64,000 nucleotides of DNA, from positions 45,599 through 109,598 of the forward strand of contig CACNHT010000001.1 in NCBI GenBank assembly GCA_902620285.1, written 5' to 3'. The first letter of the stretch is position 1. Each line of letters opens with the position of its first letter. The translations under genes and the position numbers were made by a program. The stretch is from an uncultured Alphaproteobacteria bacterium (lineage in GTDB: Bacteria > Pseudomonadota > Alphaproteobacteria > HIMB59 > GCA-002718135). This document shows positions 26,449 to 35,507 of this stretch, piece after piece. The notes under the pieces are model-generated. The model had not been told where the DNA came from. It ran no database searches and saw only the letters and a list, made by a program, of their open reading frames with translations.

Positions 26449-27102
26449 TTATAATAAATCTCCTATTAAGTCATAATCTGAAGAATAAATTTTCTTTAAT
26501 TTAGTTATTTGACTATTAGTCAAATCAATATTTCCAGCAAAACCACCTGTTTGAATTCTGGGAAATTCAATTTTATTTTGAAAAAAATTATTTACACCAT
26601 TTATAAAAATTTCCATATTAGAAATATTTGAAACTATTGTAAAATATTTTAAATCATCGCCTAGCCAGTAACTCTGAGGAAGAAAATGTCTATTATCAAA
26701 TAAGCTATTTTCTAATTTTTCAATTATTTCGTCTATATCTAAATTTTGGAAAGCAGCATCCTTGTGATATAAAATTCTATTCTTATACGCTGATACAAAT
26801 CTTTTTATTGGATCTCTTATAATACAGCATTTCTCATCGACATCTATTTTCTCAAAAGGTGTATAACTTGGTAGAAAGTTTACTAAATTAAAATTTTTAT
26901 CTAAATTTTTATATTTATCATCCTGATTAATTTTATATTCAGGCACCTTGTCACCAAGAAAATAATAATTTTTATCTATTTTTAAATGTTTTAAAAAAAA
27001 TAATTTAGCTGATGAGTTTGCATTTTTTGCCACTGGATAATATACAAGTTTTTTTTCAGTCTTTTTATTTTGAAAAATAGCATAAGTAATTTTTTTTTTC
27101 AC
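26449..27102 (-). CDS. Sulfotransferase-family protein
   Basis: 217 aa. PAPS-dependent sulfotransferase pattern: LVYYPVAKNANSSAKLFFLK (5'-phosphosulfate loop, with KNANSS in place of KSGTT) and KCCIIRDPIKRFVSAYKNRI (3'-phosphate motif), followed by FLPQSYWLG. Resembles Sulfotransfer_2 members acting on carbohydrates. It is distinct in sequence from the one at 15767. It sits 10 nt after tsaD and 28 nt before the GSCFA gene, so it may be co-transcribed with both. Confidence 0.82.
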   Translation of the reverse strand: MKKKITYAIFQNKKTEKKLVYYPVAKNANSSAKLFFLKHLKIDKNYYFLGDKVPEYKINQDDKYKNLDKNFNLVNFLPSYTPFEKIDVDEKCCIIRDPIKRFVSAYKNRILYHKDAAFQNLDIDEIIEKLENSLFDNRHFLPQSYWLGDDLKYFTIVSNISNMEIFINGVNNFFQNKIEFPRIQTGGFAGNIDLTNSQITKLKKIYSSDYDLIGDLL

Positions 27103-27112
27103 AGCACTTTTA

Positions 27113-28126
27113 TTAATTTAATTTATTATTCACCATCATTTTTGATTTTGGTTTAAAATATATGTCTTGTTTATTTATATTATAGTTTTTGTAGCACGCC
27201 CAAGCAATCATAGCAGCGTTATCAGTCATCATTTCTTTTAAGGGATAGTATATTTCAATATTTTTATTAATAAAAAAACTTTCTATTTTATTTTTTATAT
27301 ATTTATTATTTGATACACCCCCCACAACTGAAAGCGATTTTATATCTACATTAGTTGATTTTAACCTTTCTAATCCTTTTTCTATTTTTTCAATTAATAT
27401 TTCAGTAATATTTTTTTGAAATGATGCAGATAGATCTCTTACAAATTCTTTATCAATTCTATTTTTTTTTGTTAAAAGATTTATATGAGTTTTAATACCA
27501 GAAAACGAAAAATTAAAGTTTTTTTCTTTTATCAAAGGCTTTGGTAAAATAAATTTATTTTCGTTTCCATTTATTGCTTCTCTTTCAATTTCGCTACCAC
27601 CAGGATACGGCAATCCTATTAACTTTGCAGTTTTGTCAAAAGCCTCTCCAATTGCATCATCAAGACTTTCTCCCAATAGCTCTATTTCATTTTCACTTTT
27701 CATCAAATAAACATGAGTATGTCCTCCAGTTAAAAGCAATATGAGATTTGGAAATTTAATATTGTTATTAAAGCTTGTAGATAATATGTGTCCTTCAAGA
27801 TGATTAATTGGGATGAAAGGTTTGTTGAAAGAAATTGCTAAAGATTTAGCAAAAGTTGAACCAACTAATAAACTTCCTATAAGTCCCGGTCCACAGGTAG
27901 CAGTAAAAACATCTATTTCTTTTGGGTCTATTTTTTTATTATTAAATAAATCATTTGTTATAATTTGTATTTTTTCTAAATGCGATCTTGATGCTAACTC
28001 TGGAACAACACCACCATGCATTTTATGAATTTCCTGAGAAAAAGTAATATGTTCTACGATAGAGTTGTTTTTCATTAGACATATTGATGTTTCGTCACAC
28101 GAAGTTTCTGCTGCAAATACAAGCAT
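27113..28126 (-). CDS. tsaD: tRNA t6A37 threonylcarbamoyltransferase TsaD
   Basis: 337 aa. Transfers threonylcarbamoyl to A37 of ANN-decoding tRNAs with TsaB/E. ASKHA-fold motifs: VFAAETSCDETSICL at the N-terminus, HKMHGGVVPELASRSHLEKI, the metal-binding INHLEGHILS, LLTGGHTHVYLMK, GEAFDKTAKLIGLPYPGG, and SVVGGVSNNKYIKN. Complete and full length. Divergent from the mitofilin-like gene (45-nt gap). Confidence 0.96.
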   Translation of the reverse strand: MLVFAAETSCDETSICLMKNNSIVEHITFSQEIHKMHGGVVPELASRSHLEKIQIITNDLFNNKKIDPKEIDVFTATCGPGLIGSLLVGSTFAKSLAISFNKPFIPINHLEGHILSTSFNNNIKFPNLILLLTGGHTHVYLMKSENEIELLGESLDDAIGEAFDKTAKLIGLPYPGGSEIEREAINGNENKFILPKPLIKEKNFNFSFSGIKTHINLLTKKNRIDKEFVRDLSASFQKNITEILIEKIEKGLERLKSTNVDIKSLSVVGGVSNNKYIKNKIESFFINKNIEIYYPLKEMMTDNAAMIAWACYKNYNINKQDIYFKPKSKMMVNNKLN

Positions 28127-28171
28127 ATTTTTTTGGTATAGTATTTTACACTGTTAAACAACAAACTAATA

Positions 28172-29071
28172 ATGCTAAAAAAGGCTATGAAAAAAGTTTT
28201 TGATAGTTTTTATGTTTTTTCTAAATTTTCATTAAGCTTTATTCTTTTATTATGTGTTTTTTTCTTAATTTACCTTCTCTATACGAATTATCAAAATGAA
28301 GATGAGGTATCCAAACTAGAGATTGAACTAGAAAATGAACTTAGAGAAAATATTAATGAAAATTCTCAATTCATAAAAAATATATCTAAAGAAATACTAG
28401 AAACAAAAACAGCTTTAACAAATATAGAAAAACTTATTAAAGAAAATTCAAATAAAGAATCTAAAGTTGATTTGACGCCAATTAATGAAAGTATAGAATT
28501 ATTAAATAAAAATTTCAATTCTCTAAGTTATGAGATTTCTTCTATTAAAAATAAAAATATTGAAGATCAGTCCAATAGTAAACCTGAACTAGTAAATCAA
28601 TCAATCAATGAAGTAGTTGAGTTAATAAAAATTAAATACGAAAACAACATAGATTTTGATAGGGAACTGCAATACCTTGAAACAATTTTAGAAAATAACA
28701 AAAATCCTATTTTGGAAAAATTATCAATTCTAAAAAGAAATAAATACAAAGGTCATTTATTTTTAGAAGATCAATTTAATGATGAGGTTAATTTATATTT
28801 GAAGAATATTGTGAATAATAACAATAGTTTATTTAACGAAATTTTTTTACCCTACATAAACCTATCTCCCTCTTCAGAAAATATTATTTCAGATGAAAGA
28901 ATTTTAATATTAGAAGAAACTAAATTTTTTATTAAAAATAGAAACATTACCAAAGCTTATGACAGTATAAGCAAAATTGAAAACTATAATGTTTTTTTTA
29001 AAGTATCTTTGAATGAAATGAAAAATTATAATAATTTTATAACAGAAATATCAAAATTAATTAATGTATAG
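28172..29071 (+). CDS. Mitofilin-like inner-membrane protein (COG4223 type)
   Basis: 299 aa. One transmembrane helix (about residues 19-38) followed by a long charged coiled coil (about 45-130) and a helical C-terminal part rich in E/K/N, as in the alphaproteobacterial mitofilin-like proteins related to mitochondrial Mic60. Assignment rests on architecture and on its position directly before hemY. In many alphaproteobacteria hemC and hemD precede this pair; here they do not. It overlaps hemY by 8 nt. Confidence 0.7.
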   Translation: MLKKAMKKVFDSFYVFSKFSLSFILLLCVFFLIYLLYTNYQNEDEVSKLEIELENELRENINENSQFIKNISKEILETKTALTNIEKLIKENSNKESKVDLTPINESIELLNKNFNSLSYEISSIKNKNIEDQSNSKPELVNQSINEVVELIKIKYENNIDFDRELQYLETILENNKNPILEKLSILKRNKYKGHLFLEDQFNDEVNLYLKNIVNNNNSLFNEIFLPYINLSPSSENIISDERILILEETKFFIKNRNITKAYDSISKIENYNVFFKVSLNEMKNYNNFITEISKLINV

Positions 29072-30353
29072 ATTTTCAATTTTTGTACTGCAGTTATTGT
29101 TATTAATCATAACGCTCACTTTAATTTTTACTAATCCATTTATTGTATCCTTAGATATAGGAAATTTAAAATATTCTTTTTCTTCAAATTTATTTGCTGT
29201 TGTTTTTATATCTTTTATTTTCCTATTATATTTACTGTTTTATTTATTTTACCGATCAAGACTTTCACTTAGTAAATATTTCTTAAAAAATAAATATAAT
29301 AAAATTGAAAAAGGTTACTTACACTTTGTCGACGCAATGATAGCTGTTGCAAACAAAGACAACAAGACAGCTTTAAAATCACATAAAAAAATGGTTAGTT
29401 ATCTTAAAAATGATCCATCATTATCTCTGTTACTAAAGTCTGAAGTTTTAAAGATTGAAAAAAAATTTCCAGAATTAAACAATGTTTATGAAGATATGAT
29501 TAAATCAAAGAAAACTGAAACACTTGGATATAGAGGTTTAATGGAACAAAATTTAAGAAATCAAGATTATCACCATGCATTCTTATATGGAGAAAAATTA
29601 TTTTCAATAAATCCAAATATTGAAAAACTTTATGACACACTAATATTTATTGCTGCAAAAACAAAAAACTGGAATCAAATAATTTTATTATCAGATAAAG
29701 CTTTTTCAAATAAAATAATAAGTAAAAATGATTTAAATGAAAATAAATCAATAGGATTTTATGAGATAGCTAAAATAAAATATGATAGTGATATTAAGGA
29801 CTCTTTAAAAAATATTTTGAAAGCAGTAGACATGAAAAAAAATTTTCCTCCATATATAAAACTTCATTTGGAAATTACTGCTGCCTTAAATGACAAACGA
29901 AACCTTAAAAAATTAATCAAGAAATATTGGAGTTTAAATCCGAGTTCTTTACTTCGCATTATCATAATAAAAATACTTAATGATAATGATCTTACCGATA
30001 TAAAATTTATAAATGAAATAATTAAAAATAATGCTGGCGAAGAAGAATCCAAAAAACTTTTAATTTATTTTGCTATTAAAAATTTAAAATGGGATATTGC
30101 TAGGGATAATATTATTGGAATGATTGGCTCTAATCCTTCTAGGGATATCTGTTATTTAATGTCAGATATAGAACTTGGAGAAAATAATGATAAGCAAAAA
30201 AGTGATGCTTGGATAATGAGAGCTGAAAATGCTAAATTAGAAAATTGTTGGATATGTAGAATTACAAATCAGTCACAAGAAGAATGGAGCTCTTTATCTA
30301 ACTCTGGTAATTATAATTCTCTTGTTTGGTCGTCTCCAATGATGATAAGATAA
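29064..30353 (+). CDS. hemY: HemY-like TPR membrane protein
   Basis: 429 aa. The HemY N-terminal domain has two transmembrane helices (about 7-25 and 40-62), followed by TPR-like helical repeats. Despite the name, this family is not protoporphyrinogen oxidase; its role near heme genes is unclear. The C-terminal tail ENCWICRITNQSQEEWSSL ending LVWSSP aligns with the zinc-ribbon-like end of alphaproteobacterial HemY (W-x-C-x2-C ... W ... C-x2-C ... W), but most of the cysteines are gone, so metal binding there is doubtful. Confidence 0.8.
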   Translation: MYRFSIFVLQLLLLIITLTLIFTNPFIVSLDIGNLKYSFSSNLFAVVFISFIFLLYLLFYLFYRSRLSLSKYFLKNKYNKIEKGYLHFVDAMIAVANKDNKTALKSHKKMVSYLKNDPSLSLLLKSEVLKIEKKFPELNNVYEDMIKSKKTETLGYRGLMEQNLRNQDYHHAFLYGEKLFSINPNIEKLYDTLIFIAAKTKNWNQIILLSDKAFSNKIISKNDLNENKSIGFYEIAKIKYDSDIKDSLKNILKAVDMKKNFPPYIKLHLEITAALNDKRNLKKLIKKYWSLNPSSLLRIIIIKILNDNDLTDIKFINEIIKNNAGEEESKKLLIYFAIKNLKWDIARDNIIGMIGSNPSRDICYLMSDIELGENNDKQKSDAWIMRAENAKLENCWICRITNQSQEEWSSLSNSGNYNSLVWSSPMMIR

Positions 30354-30366
30354 AATAGCAATTGAT

Positions 30367-31062
30367 ATGAAATTAAATTTTTTTATAGGATATGATTCTA
30401 AAGAGGATATTGCATACAGAGTTTGTAAGTATTCACTTTTAAAGCGCACCAAAGCAGATGTAAATGTAATATCTTTAAAACTCGATGAGCTTATTGCTAA
30501 AAACTTATACACTAGAAGCATTGATCCTTTAGCATCTACACAATTTACTTATTCTAGGTTTTTAGTTCCAAAACTAACAAATTATGAAGGTTGGGCAGTT
30601 TTCTGTGACTGTGATTTTATTTTTTTAGGTGATGTATCCAACTTATTTAAAAATCTTGATGAAAATAAAGCTGTTTACTGCGTTAAGCATGACTATACAC
30701 CCAAAGAGAAACATAAAATGGATGGACAAAAACAAACAATATATCCAAGAAAAAATTGGTCTAGCTTTATTTTATATAATTGTTCTCATCCAAGTACAAA
30801 AAAACTCACTCTTGATAAAGTTAATAATGAAACAGGTGCATATCTACATCAATTTAAATGGTGTGAAGATGATGAAATTGGATCTTTAGACGAAAGATGG
30901 AATTGGTTAGAGGGATGGACTTCAGGCCACAATGAAGATAAACCCTACGCAGTTCATTATACTAGAGGAGGACCATGGTTTTCTGAATGGCAGGACGTTG
31001 AATTTGCAAAAGAATGGCTTACAGAAAGAGATGAATATCTCTCCAATAAATTTAAATCATAG
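30367..31062 (+). CDS. Putative glycosyltransferase (GT8-like)
   Basis: 231 aa. GT-A-type pattern: LNFFIGYDSKEDIAYRVCKY at the N-terminus, the D-x-D in VFCDCDFIFLGDVSNLFK (about 78-95), then SSFILYNCSHPSTKKL, LDERWNWLEGW and a late AVHYTRGGPWF with a metal-ligand-like His. The family is common in marine bacteria and phages; substrate unknown. It follows hemY by 13 nt and ends 11 nt inside the convergent TPR-glycosyltransferase gene. Confidence 0.75.
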   Translation: MKLNFFIGYDSKEDIAYRVCKYSLLKRTKADVNVISLKLDELIAKNLYTRSIDPLASTQFTYSRFLVPKLTNYEGWAVFCDCDFIFLGDVSNLFKNLDENKAVYCVKHDYTPKEKHKMDGQKQTIYPRKNWSSFILYNCSHPSTKKLTLDKVNNETGAYLHQFKWCEDDEIGSLDERWNWLEGWTSGHNEDKPYAVHYTRGGPWFSEWQDVEFAKEWLTERDEYLSNKFKS

Positions 31063-32842
31063 ATTTTAAATAATTTACTAAATTTGTAGATCCTTTTAAA
31101 AAAACCTCTCTTTCAATTAATTCCACAGAATTATACCAAGGTGTTTTATTATTCTTCTGATTCCAATAATGAAAAAGTGCATAGTTATCTGGTTTTATAA
31201 GTAATGTTTTTACTCCTAGACTGCCTGCTAGGTGAGCCGTACTATTGCTCACTGTTATAAAGATGTCTAGTGACTTTAAAAGTGAAGCTATACCGTCAAA
31301 ATCATTATAAAGATCTAAATCTTCTATATTCAGAAGTTCATTTTTTTTATTATTGAAATTATTAATTTCATCAGCAACATCACCGTATTGTAAATTAAAA
31401 ACATTACAATTTTGTAACTTAAATACGTCCTTAAAGTCATCTAACTCTAATGATTTGTCAGATGCGTATCTATTATTAAAACTTTTCCATGAAATTCCAA
31501 TATTATATTTATTTTCATATTTAGATAACTTACTTTGTATTTCTGTATATTTTTTTTGATCTATTTTTAGGAATGGTTCATCAAAAAAATTTTCTAATCT
31601 TTTACGATAATATTTACCCAAGCTTCCCGCATACAAAACATAATCAATTTTTTCTAATTCATAATCATCATTTGAAATACTTCCAAGTTCAACAAAACTA
31701 TTACTATATTTTGGAAACGATCTTTTAAATAAATCTAATAATCTTGGATCACATTCTATAGTAACATTTTCTAAAGTTTTTAGAAGATCACCATACATTG
31801 AGCCATAAAGAATTTCATCTCCAACACCCTGTTCTCTTACAACCAAAAATTTATTTTTAGAGTTATTTAAAATTTTTTTTCTAAATATTTTTTTATTTAA
31901 TCTTTCAATATTTTTATTCTTTTTAACAAATTCATTCAACTTTAGTCTTCCATCAAAATAATTCCAACCTTTTTCAAAATCATGATCTTTTAAATAAATA
32001 AATGACAATGTTTTTTGTATATCGCCATCATCTGGTTTTATCTTTAATGCTTTGAAACTATTATTTCTCGCATCTTCATTAATGCCTAAATCAAAAAAAG
32101 TTTTTGATAAATTATTATAAACATATGGATTGTTTGGATTTAAATTAATGGCTTTTTTATAATAATATATAGCTTTATCATTTTTTCCTTCTTCTCTATA
32201 AAAACCAGCAATATTATTTATAATATGGTAAGAATTTCCGTCTCTTTCTAATGCAAATAAAAAAAATTTTTCCGCATTTTTTGTGTCACGTTTCTCATGA
32301 TAAACTCTACCTAATGAATTTAGTGCGGATAAATTATTTGGATCAAATTCTAAGATATCATTAAAGATTTTTATAGCCATTTTATAATCTCTTTCAGCAA
32401 AGGAACACTGACCTAAAATATTAAGAGCAATTAAATCTTTACTATTTTTAATTAGATAATATTCACATATTTCACGAGAAATTTGAATATTGTTTAATTT
32501 TAAACATGCAAAAGCTTTATCTTTGTGAACGTTTTCAATTTGTTGAATTTTTAATATTTTATCTATTATATTTAATGCTTCGTAGTATTTTTCTTCCGAG
32601 AAAAAAATATTATAAAGATTAATCATAGCCTTTATATTTTTTTCAAACTTAATTAAATAATTGTAGTTAATCTTTGCCTCTTCATTTAAATTAAGTTTTT
32701 GCTGAATTACTGCCAAATTGTAACGTAATAAATTATCATCTTTATTTTTTTTAAAAATTTTTAATAATTCTCTGTAACTATCTAGCTTGTTCCCAGATTC
32801 AAACTTTCTAAGAAGACTATTAATTTGAAAATTTAAATTCAT
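31052..32842 (-). CDS. TPR protein with GT9/GT41-like glycosyltransferase C-terminus (copy 1)
   Basis: 596 aa. About residues 1-290 are tandem 34-residue TPR units, for example PNNLSALNSLGRVYHEKRDT and PNNPYVYNNLSKTFFDLGIN. About 310-596 resemble the C-terminal half of glycosyltransferase B folds: VVREQGVGDEILYGSMYGDL, NIGISWKSFN, NVFNLQYGDV and FITVSNSTAHLAGSLGV. This fusion is frequent in marine alphaproteobacteria and might glycosylate proteins or an envelope polymer, but the substrate is unknown. Paralogous to and overlapping (23 nt) the next gene upstream, which suggests tandem duplication. Confidence 0.82.
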   Translation of the reverse strand: MNLNFQINSLLRKFESGNKLDSYRELLKIFKKNKDDNLLRYNLAVIQQKLNLNEEAKINYNYLIKFEKNIKAMINLYNIFFSEEKYYEALNIIDKILKIQQIENVHKDKAFACLKLNNIQISREICEYYLIKNSKDLIALNILGQCSFAERDYKMAIKIFNDILEFDPNNLSALNSLGRVYHEKRDTKNAEKFFLFALERDGNSYHIINNIAGFYREEGKNDKAIYYYKKAINLNPNNPYVYNNLSKTFFDLGINEDARNNSFKALKIKPDDGDIQKTLSFIYLKDHDFEKGWNYFDGRLKLNEFVKKNKNIERLNKKIFRKKILNNSKNKFLVVREQGVGDEILYGSMYGDLLKTLENVTIECDPRLLDLFKRSFPKYSNSFVELGSISNDDYELEKIDYVLYAGSLGKYYRKRLENFFDEPFLKIDQKKYTEIQSKLSKYENKYNIGISWKSFNNRYASDKSLELDDFKDVFKLQNCNVFNLQYGDVADEINNFNNKKNELLNIEDLDLYNDFDGIASLLKSLDIFITVSNSTAHLAGSLGVKTLLIKPDNYALFHYWNQKNNKTPWYNSVELIEREVFLKGSTNLVNYLKSMI

Positions 32843-34625
32843 TTCCTTTTTCTAAAATATTATTGATTACATTAACTGTCTCATTAATTGTTTTTTCGAT
32901 TCCTAAAACTTTTATGTTTTTATACCAAATTGAAGAACCAGTTTGTGTATTCCAATAGTAATAAGTAGATGATTTTTTTGGGCAAATTAGTATTGTTGGT
33001 ATACCTAAGGCTCCAGCAAAATGTGCTGTTGAATTACTTACAGTAATAAATAAATCTAAATTTTTTAGCAATCCCATACATGACTCAATATCATTAAATA
33101 AATCTAAATCGCTAAACACTTCCAAGTATTTGTTTTGCTCAAATATATATTTTTTGTCTGAATCAATATCCCCATATTGTAAATTAATAATTAATCTGTT
33201 TTCCATAAACAATGGCTCAAAATCTTTAATCGATAATGATTTCAAACTACCATAAATATTTACAACACTTTTCCAAGATATACCTATTTTCAATTTATCT
33301 TTATGATTGTTTAGTTTTTCTCTGTAGTTATGAACAATATCTTCTCTTGCAGTTAAATAATGAATATAGTCAAAATCACTTTTATTTTTTCTGAAAAATT
33401 TGATTAAACTTCCTGCATATATAATTTTATTAAAATCAGATGCACTAGAGTTTTTTGAGTAATACCCATCTTCTACAAATATTTCTTTTCCAAATGATCG
33501 ATCAAAAATAGGTACTAATCTTTTATCGGCTTCTATTTTAAGATTTTTAAATTTATTTATAATATCAGGATATATTGAACTAAATAAAACTTCCTCACCT
33601 ATCCCTTGTTCTCTTAAAACAAGTAATTTGTCATCTTTATCAATAGTTAAATTTTTAAATAAATTATTTTTAATCAAATCAAAATTACTTAACTTATCTT
33701 TATTTTTTTCTATTAATAACCGTGAATCAAATAATTCCCAGGAGTCCTCAAAATTATTTATTTTTAATTGTAATGTACAATATGCATATATTAATTTGTA
33801 ATCATAGGGATTAATTTTTATTGCTCTATCATAGAATATTTTTGCTTCTTTTTCTTTACTATCTCTGCAGTAGCATATAGCTAAATTTGAAATTATTTCT
33901 TGATTATTTGGTTCTAAACTTAAAGCTTCATTATAATGTTTCACTGCACCAACAATATTATCTTGAAGGCTTAGAACATTAGCTAAATTCATTAGGGTTG
34001 ATACATTTTTTTTATCAAGGTCATAGGCGCTATCGAAGCTTTTTTTTGCTTCATCTAGTTTTTCTAACTCAAGTAAACAAGCGCCTAAATTATTGTAGCT
34101 ATCTATGTATCGATCATTTATTTTTAAAGCTGTATTAAAGAAATTTTTAGCTTCCTCAAAAAAATTATTTTTAAGATATATTAAGCCTTTAATATTGTAA
34201 CCAAAGTAATCGTCATCTTTTAAGTTTGAAATATTCTCAATGCATTTCTTTGCTTCAATATAATCTTTCTTTAAAAAATAAATGTAGGATTTGTCACGTA
34301 AAGCGTTATAATTTTTATTATCTTTTTCAAGTATAGAATTAATTTTTTCTAACGCCTGATCAAGCAAACCTTTTCTTAGAAGTAATTTATATAATTGAGA
34401 AAGGTATAAAATGTTATTTTTATCAATGAACAAAATTTTTTTTAAAGCATTAATAGATGTATCTATGTCACCAACTTTCATAGATATTTGATAGAATATA
34501 TTTTGAACGCTTATATTTTTATTATATTTTTCAGATAATTTTTTAATATCCTTTAAAGCAATTTCCTTATTTACATTTTTGAATGTATCAATAATTTTTT
34601 TAAGTTTATTTTCTAAGTTAGACAT
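32820..34625 (-). CDS. TPR protein with GT9/GT41-like glycosyltransferase C-terminus (copy 2)
   Basis: 601 aa with the ATG at 34625. Same architecture as its downstream paralogue: TPR repeats over about residues 1-290 (ALKINDRYIDSYNNLGACLL and similar), then VLREQGIGEEVLFSSIYPDI, GISWKSVVN, LIINLQYGDIDSD and FITVSNSTAHFAGALGIPT. The frame is open to 34703, but that would run through the Bax1 terminator. The ATG at 34625 follows that terminator's T run with no space, and there is no Shine-Dalgarno, so translation and transcription of this gene are puzzling (see findings). Confidence 0.82.
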   Translation of the reverse strand: MSNLENKLKKIIDTFKNVNKEIALKDIKKLSEKYNKNISVQNIFYQISMKVGDIDTSINALKKILFIDKNNILYLSQLYKLLLRKGLLDQALEKINSILEKDNKNYNALRDKSYIYFLKKDYIEAKKCIENISNLKDDDYFGYNIKGLIYLKNNFFEEAKNFFNTALKINDRYIDSYNNLGACLLELEKLDEAKKSFDSAYDLDKKNVSTLMNLANVLSLQDNIVGAVKHYNEALSLEPNNQEIISNLAICYCRDSKEKEAKIFYDRAIKINPYDYKLIYAYCTLQLKINNFEDSWELFDSRLLIEKNKDKLSNFDLIKNNLFKNLTIDKDDKLLVLREQGIGEEVLFSSIYPDIINKFKNLKIEADKRLVPIFDRSFGKEIFVEDGYYSKNSSASDFNKIIYAGSLIKFFRKNKSDFDYIHYLTAREDIVHNYREKLNNHKDKLKIGISWKSVVNIYGSLKSLSIKDFEPLFMENRLIINLQYGDIDSDKKYIFEQNKYLEVFSDLDLFNDIESCMGLLKNLDLFITVSNSTAHFAGALGIPTILICPKKSSTYYYWNTQTGSSIWYKNIKVLGIEKTINETVNVINNILEKGNEFKFSN

Positions 34626-34655
34626 AAAAAAAACCCAGTCTTTAAAAGACTGGGT
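34626..34655 (-). terminator. Intrinsic terminator after the Bax1-like gene
   Basis: Minus strand: stem ACCCAGTC/GACTGGGT (34648-34655 and 34633-34640), extendable by T/A pairs, followed by eight T at 34633-34626. It begins 32 nt after the Bax1 stop. The next base begins the ATG of the TPR-glycosyltransferase gene. Confidence 0.9.
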
Positions 34656-34686
34656 ATAATAAAAAGATATTTGGGTTTTAAAAGAA

Positions 34687-35436
34687 TTATCTTCTTTGAC
34701 CAAATAATTGTAGCAATAAAATGAATAAATTGATGAAGTCCAAATACAATTTTAATGCACCCATCAATGCTTTTTTTGATCCTATTTCTTCACTATCACC
34801 ACCATAATACATATTCTTTATGTTTTGTGTATCATATGCAGTCAAACCCACAAAAACTAAAACACCTACAACTGAAATTACAAAAGCCATAAGCCCTGAT
34901 TGGAAAAATATGTTTACTACACTTGCTATAATTACACCAATTAGGCCCATAAACAAAAAGCCACCCAGTTTAGTTAAATCTCTTTTAGTTGTGTATCCAT
35001 AAAGACTCATTGCACCAAAAGTACCAGCAGTTATAAAAAACACTCTTGCAATTGACTCTCCTGTAAATTGAATAAATATTGATGCCATTGATAAACCCAT
35101 TACCGAAGCAAAAATCCAAAATGTTATTTGAGCTGCAGAAGATGACATTTTATTTATTCTTGCACTTAAATAAAAAACAAAACCAAGAGGTGCAAGCATT
35201 ATAACCCATGCGAGGCCTGAGTTGAATAGCGTGTTACCAAGAGGGGTTAAAACAACACCTTGTGGTAAATAAGCCTCAACTGATGCTTTTCCAAAAAAAT
35301 AAGCAATGAAACCGGTAAGAACTAAACCTGTAGTCATATAATTGTAGACTTTAAGCATATACGCTCTTAAGCCTTCATCAATTACTGCCTGATCTACTGA
35401 TTTAGTATAAGATCGTTGATTAAAGTCTAAAGCCAT
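34687..35436 (-). CDS. Bax inhibitor-1 / YccA-family membrane protein
   Basis: 249 aa with about seven transmembrane helices. Family features: YMLKVYNYMTTGLVLTGFIA, ASIFIQFTGESIARVFFITA, FGAMSLYGYTTKRDL, VGLTAYDTQNIKNMYYG with the conserved Asp, and ALKLYLDFINLFILLLQLFG at the C-terminus with a second conserved Asp. The family includes pH-dependent calcium-leak channels and FtsH interactors; the bacterial role is not settled. A strong Shine-Dalgarno (AAAAGGAGA) and its own promoter and terminator suggest high, independent expression. Confidence 0.93.
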   Translation of the reverse strand: MALDFNQRSYTKSVDQAVIDEGLRAYMLKVYNYMTTGLVLTGFIAYFFGKASVEAYLPQGVVLTPLGNTLFNSGLAWVIMLAPLGFVFYLSARINKMSSSAAQITFWIFASVMGLSMASIFIQFTGESIARVFFITAGTFGAMSLYGYTTKRDLTKLGGFLFMGLIGVIIASVVNIFFQSGLMAFVISVVGVLVFVGLTAYDTQNIKNMYYGGDSEEIGSKKALMGALKLYLDFINLFILLLQLFGQRR

Positions 35437-35459
35437 AATTTCTCCTTTTAATTATTATT

Positions 35460-35487
35460 AATATCGCTATAAATCTGACAATTTCAA
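35460..35487 (-). promoter_or_regulatory. Promoter of the Bax1-like gene
   Basis: Minus strand: TTGAAA (35487-35482) and GATATT (35465-35460) separated by 16 bp, about 23 nt before the ATG, with a Shine-Dalgarno AAAAGGAG between. Sigma70-like by match only. Confidence 0.5.
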
Positions 35488-35503
35488 GGTATTTTGTTAA
35501 AAT
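35475..35503 (+). promoter_or_regulatory. Promoter abutting the first aldo-keto reductase start
   Basis: CTGACA (35475-35480) and TAAAAT (35498-35503) with a 17-bp spacer, each five of six to sigma70 consensus. The -10 ends 4 nt before the ATG at 35508, so transcription would begin at or inside the start codon, giving a leaderless mRNA. Confidence 0.5.
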
Positions 35504-35507
35504 TAGT

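Noticed and set aside
34626-34703. N-terminal extension of the second TPR-glycosyltransferase
   Set aside because: It would translate through the Bax1 terminator and overlap the Bax1 gene; the extension has no TPR pattern.
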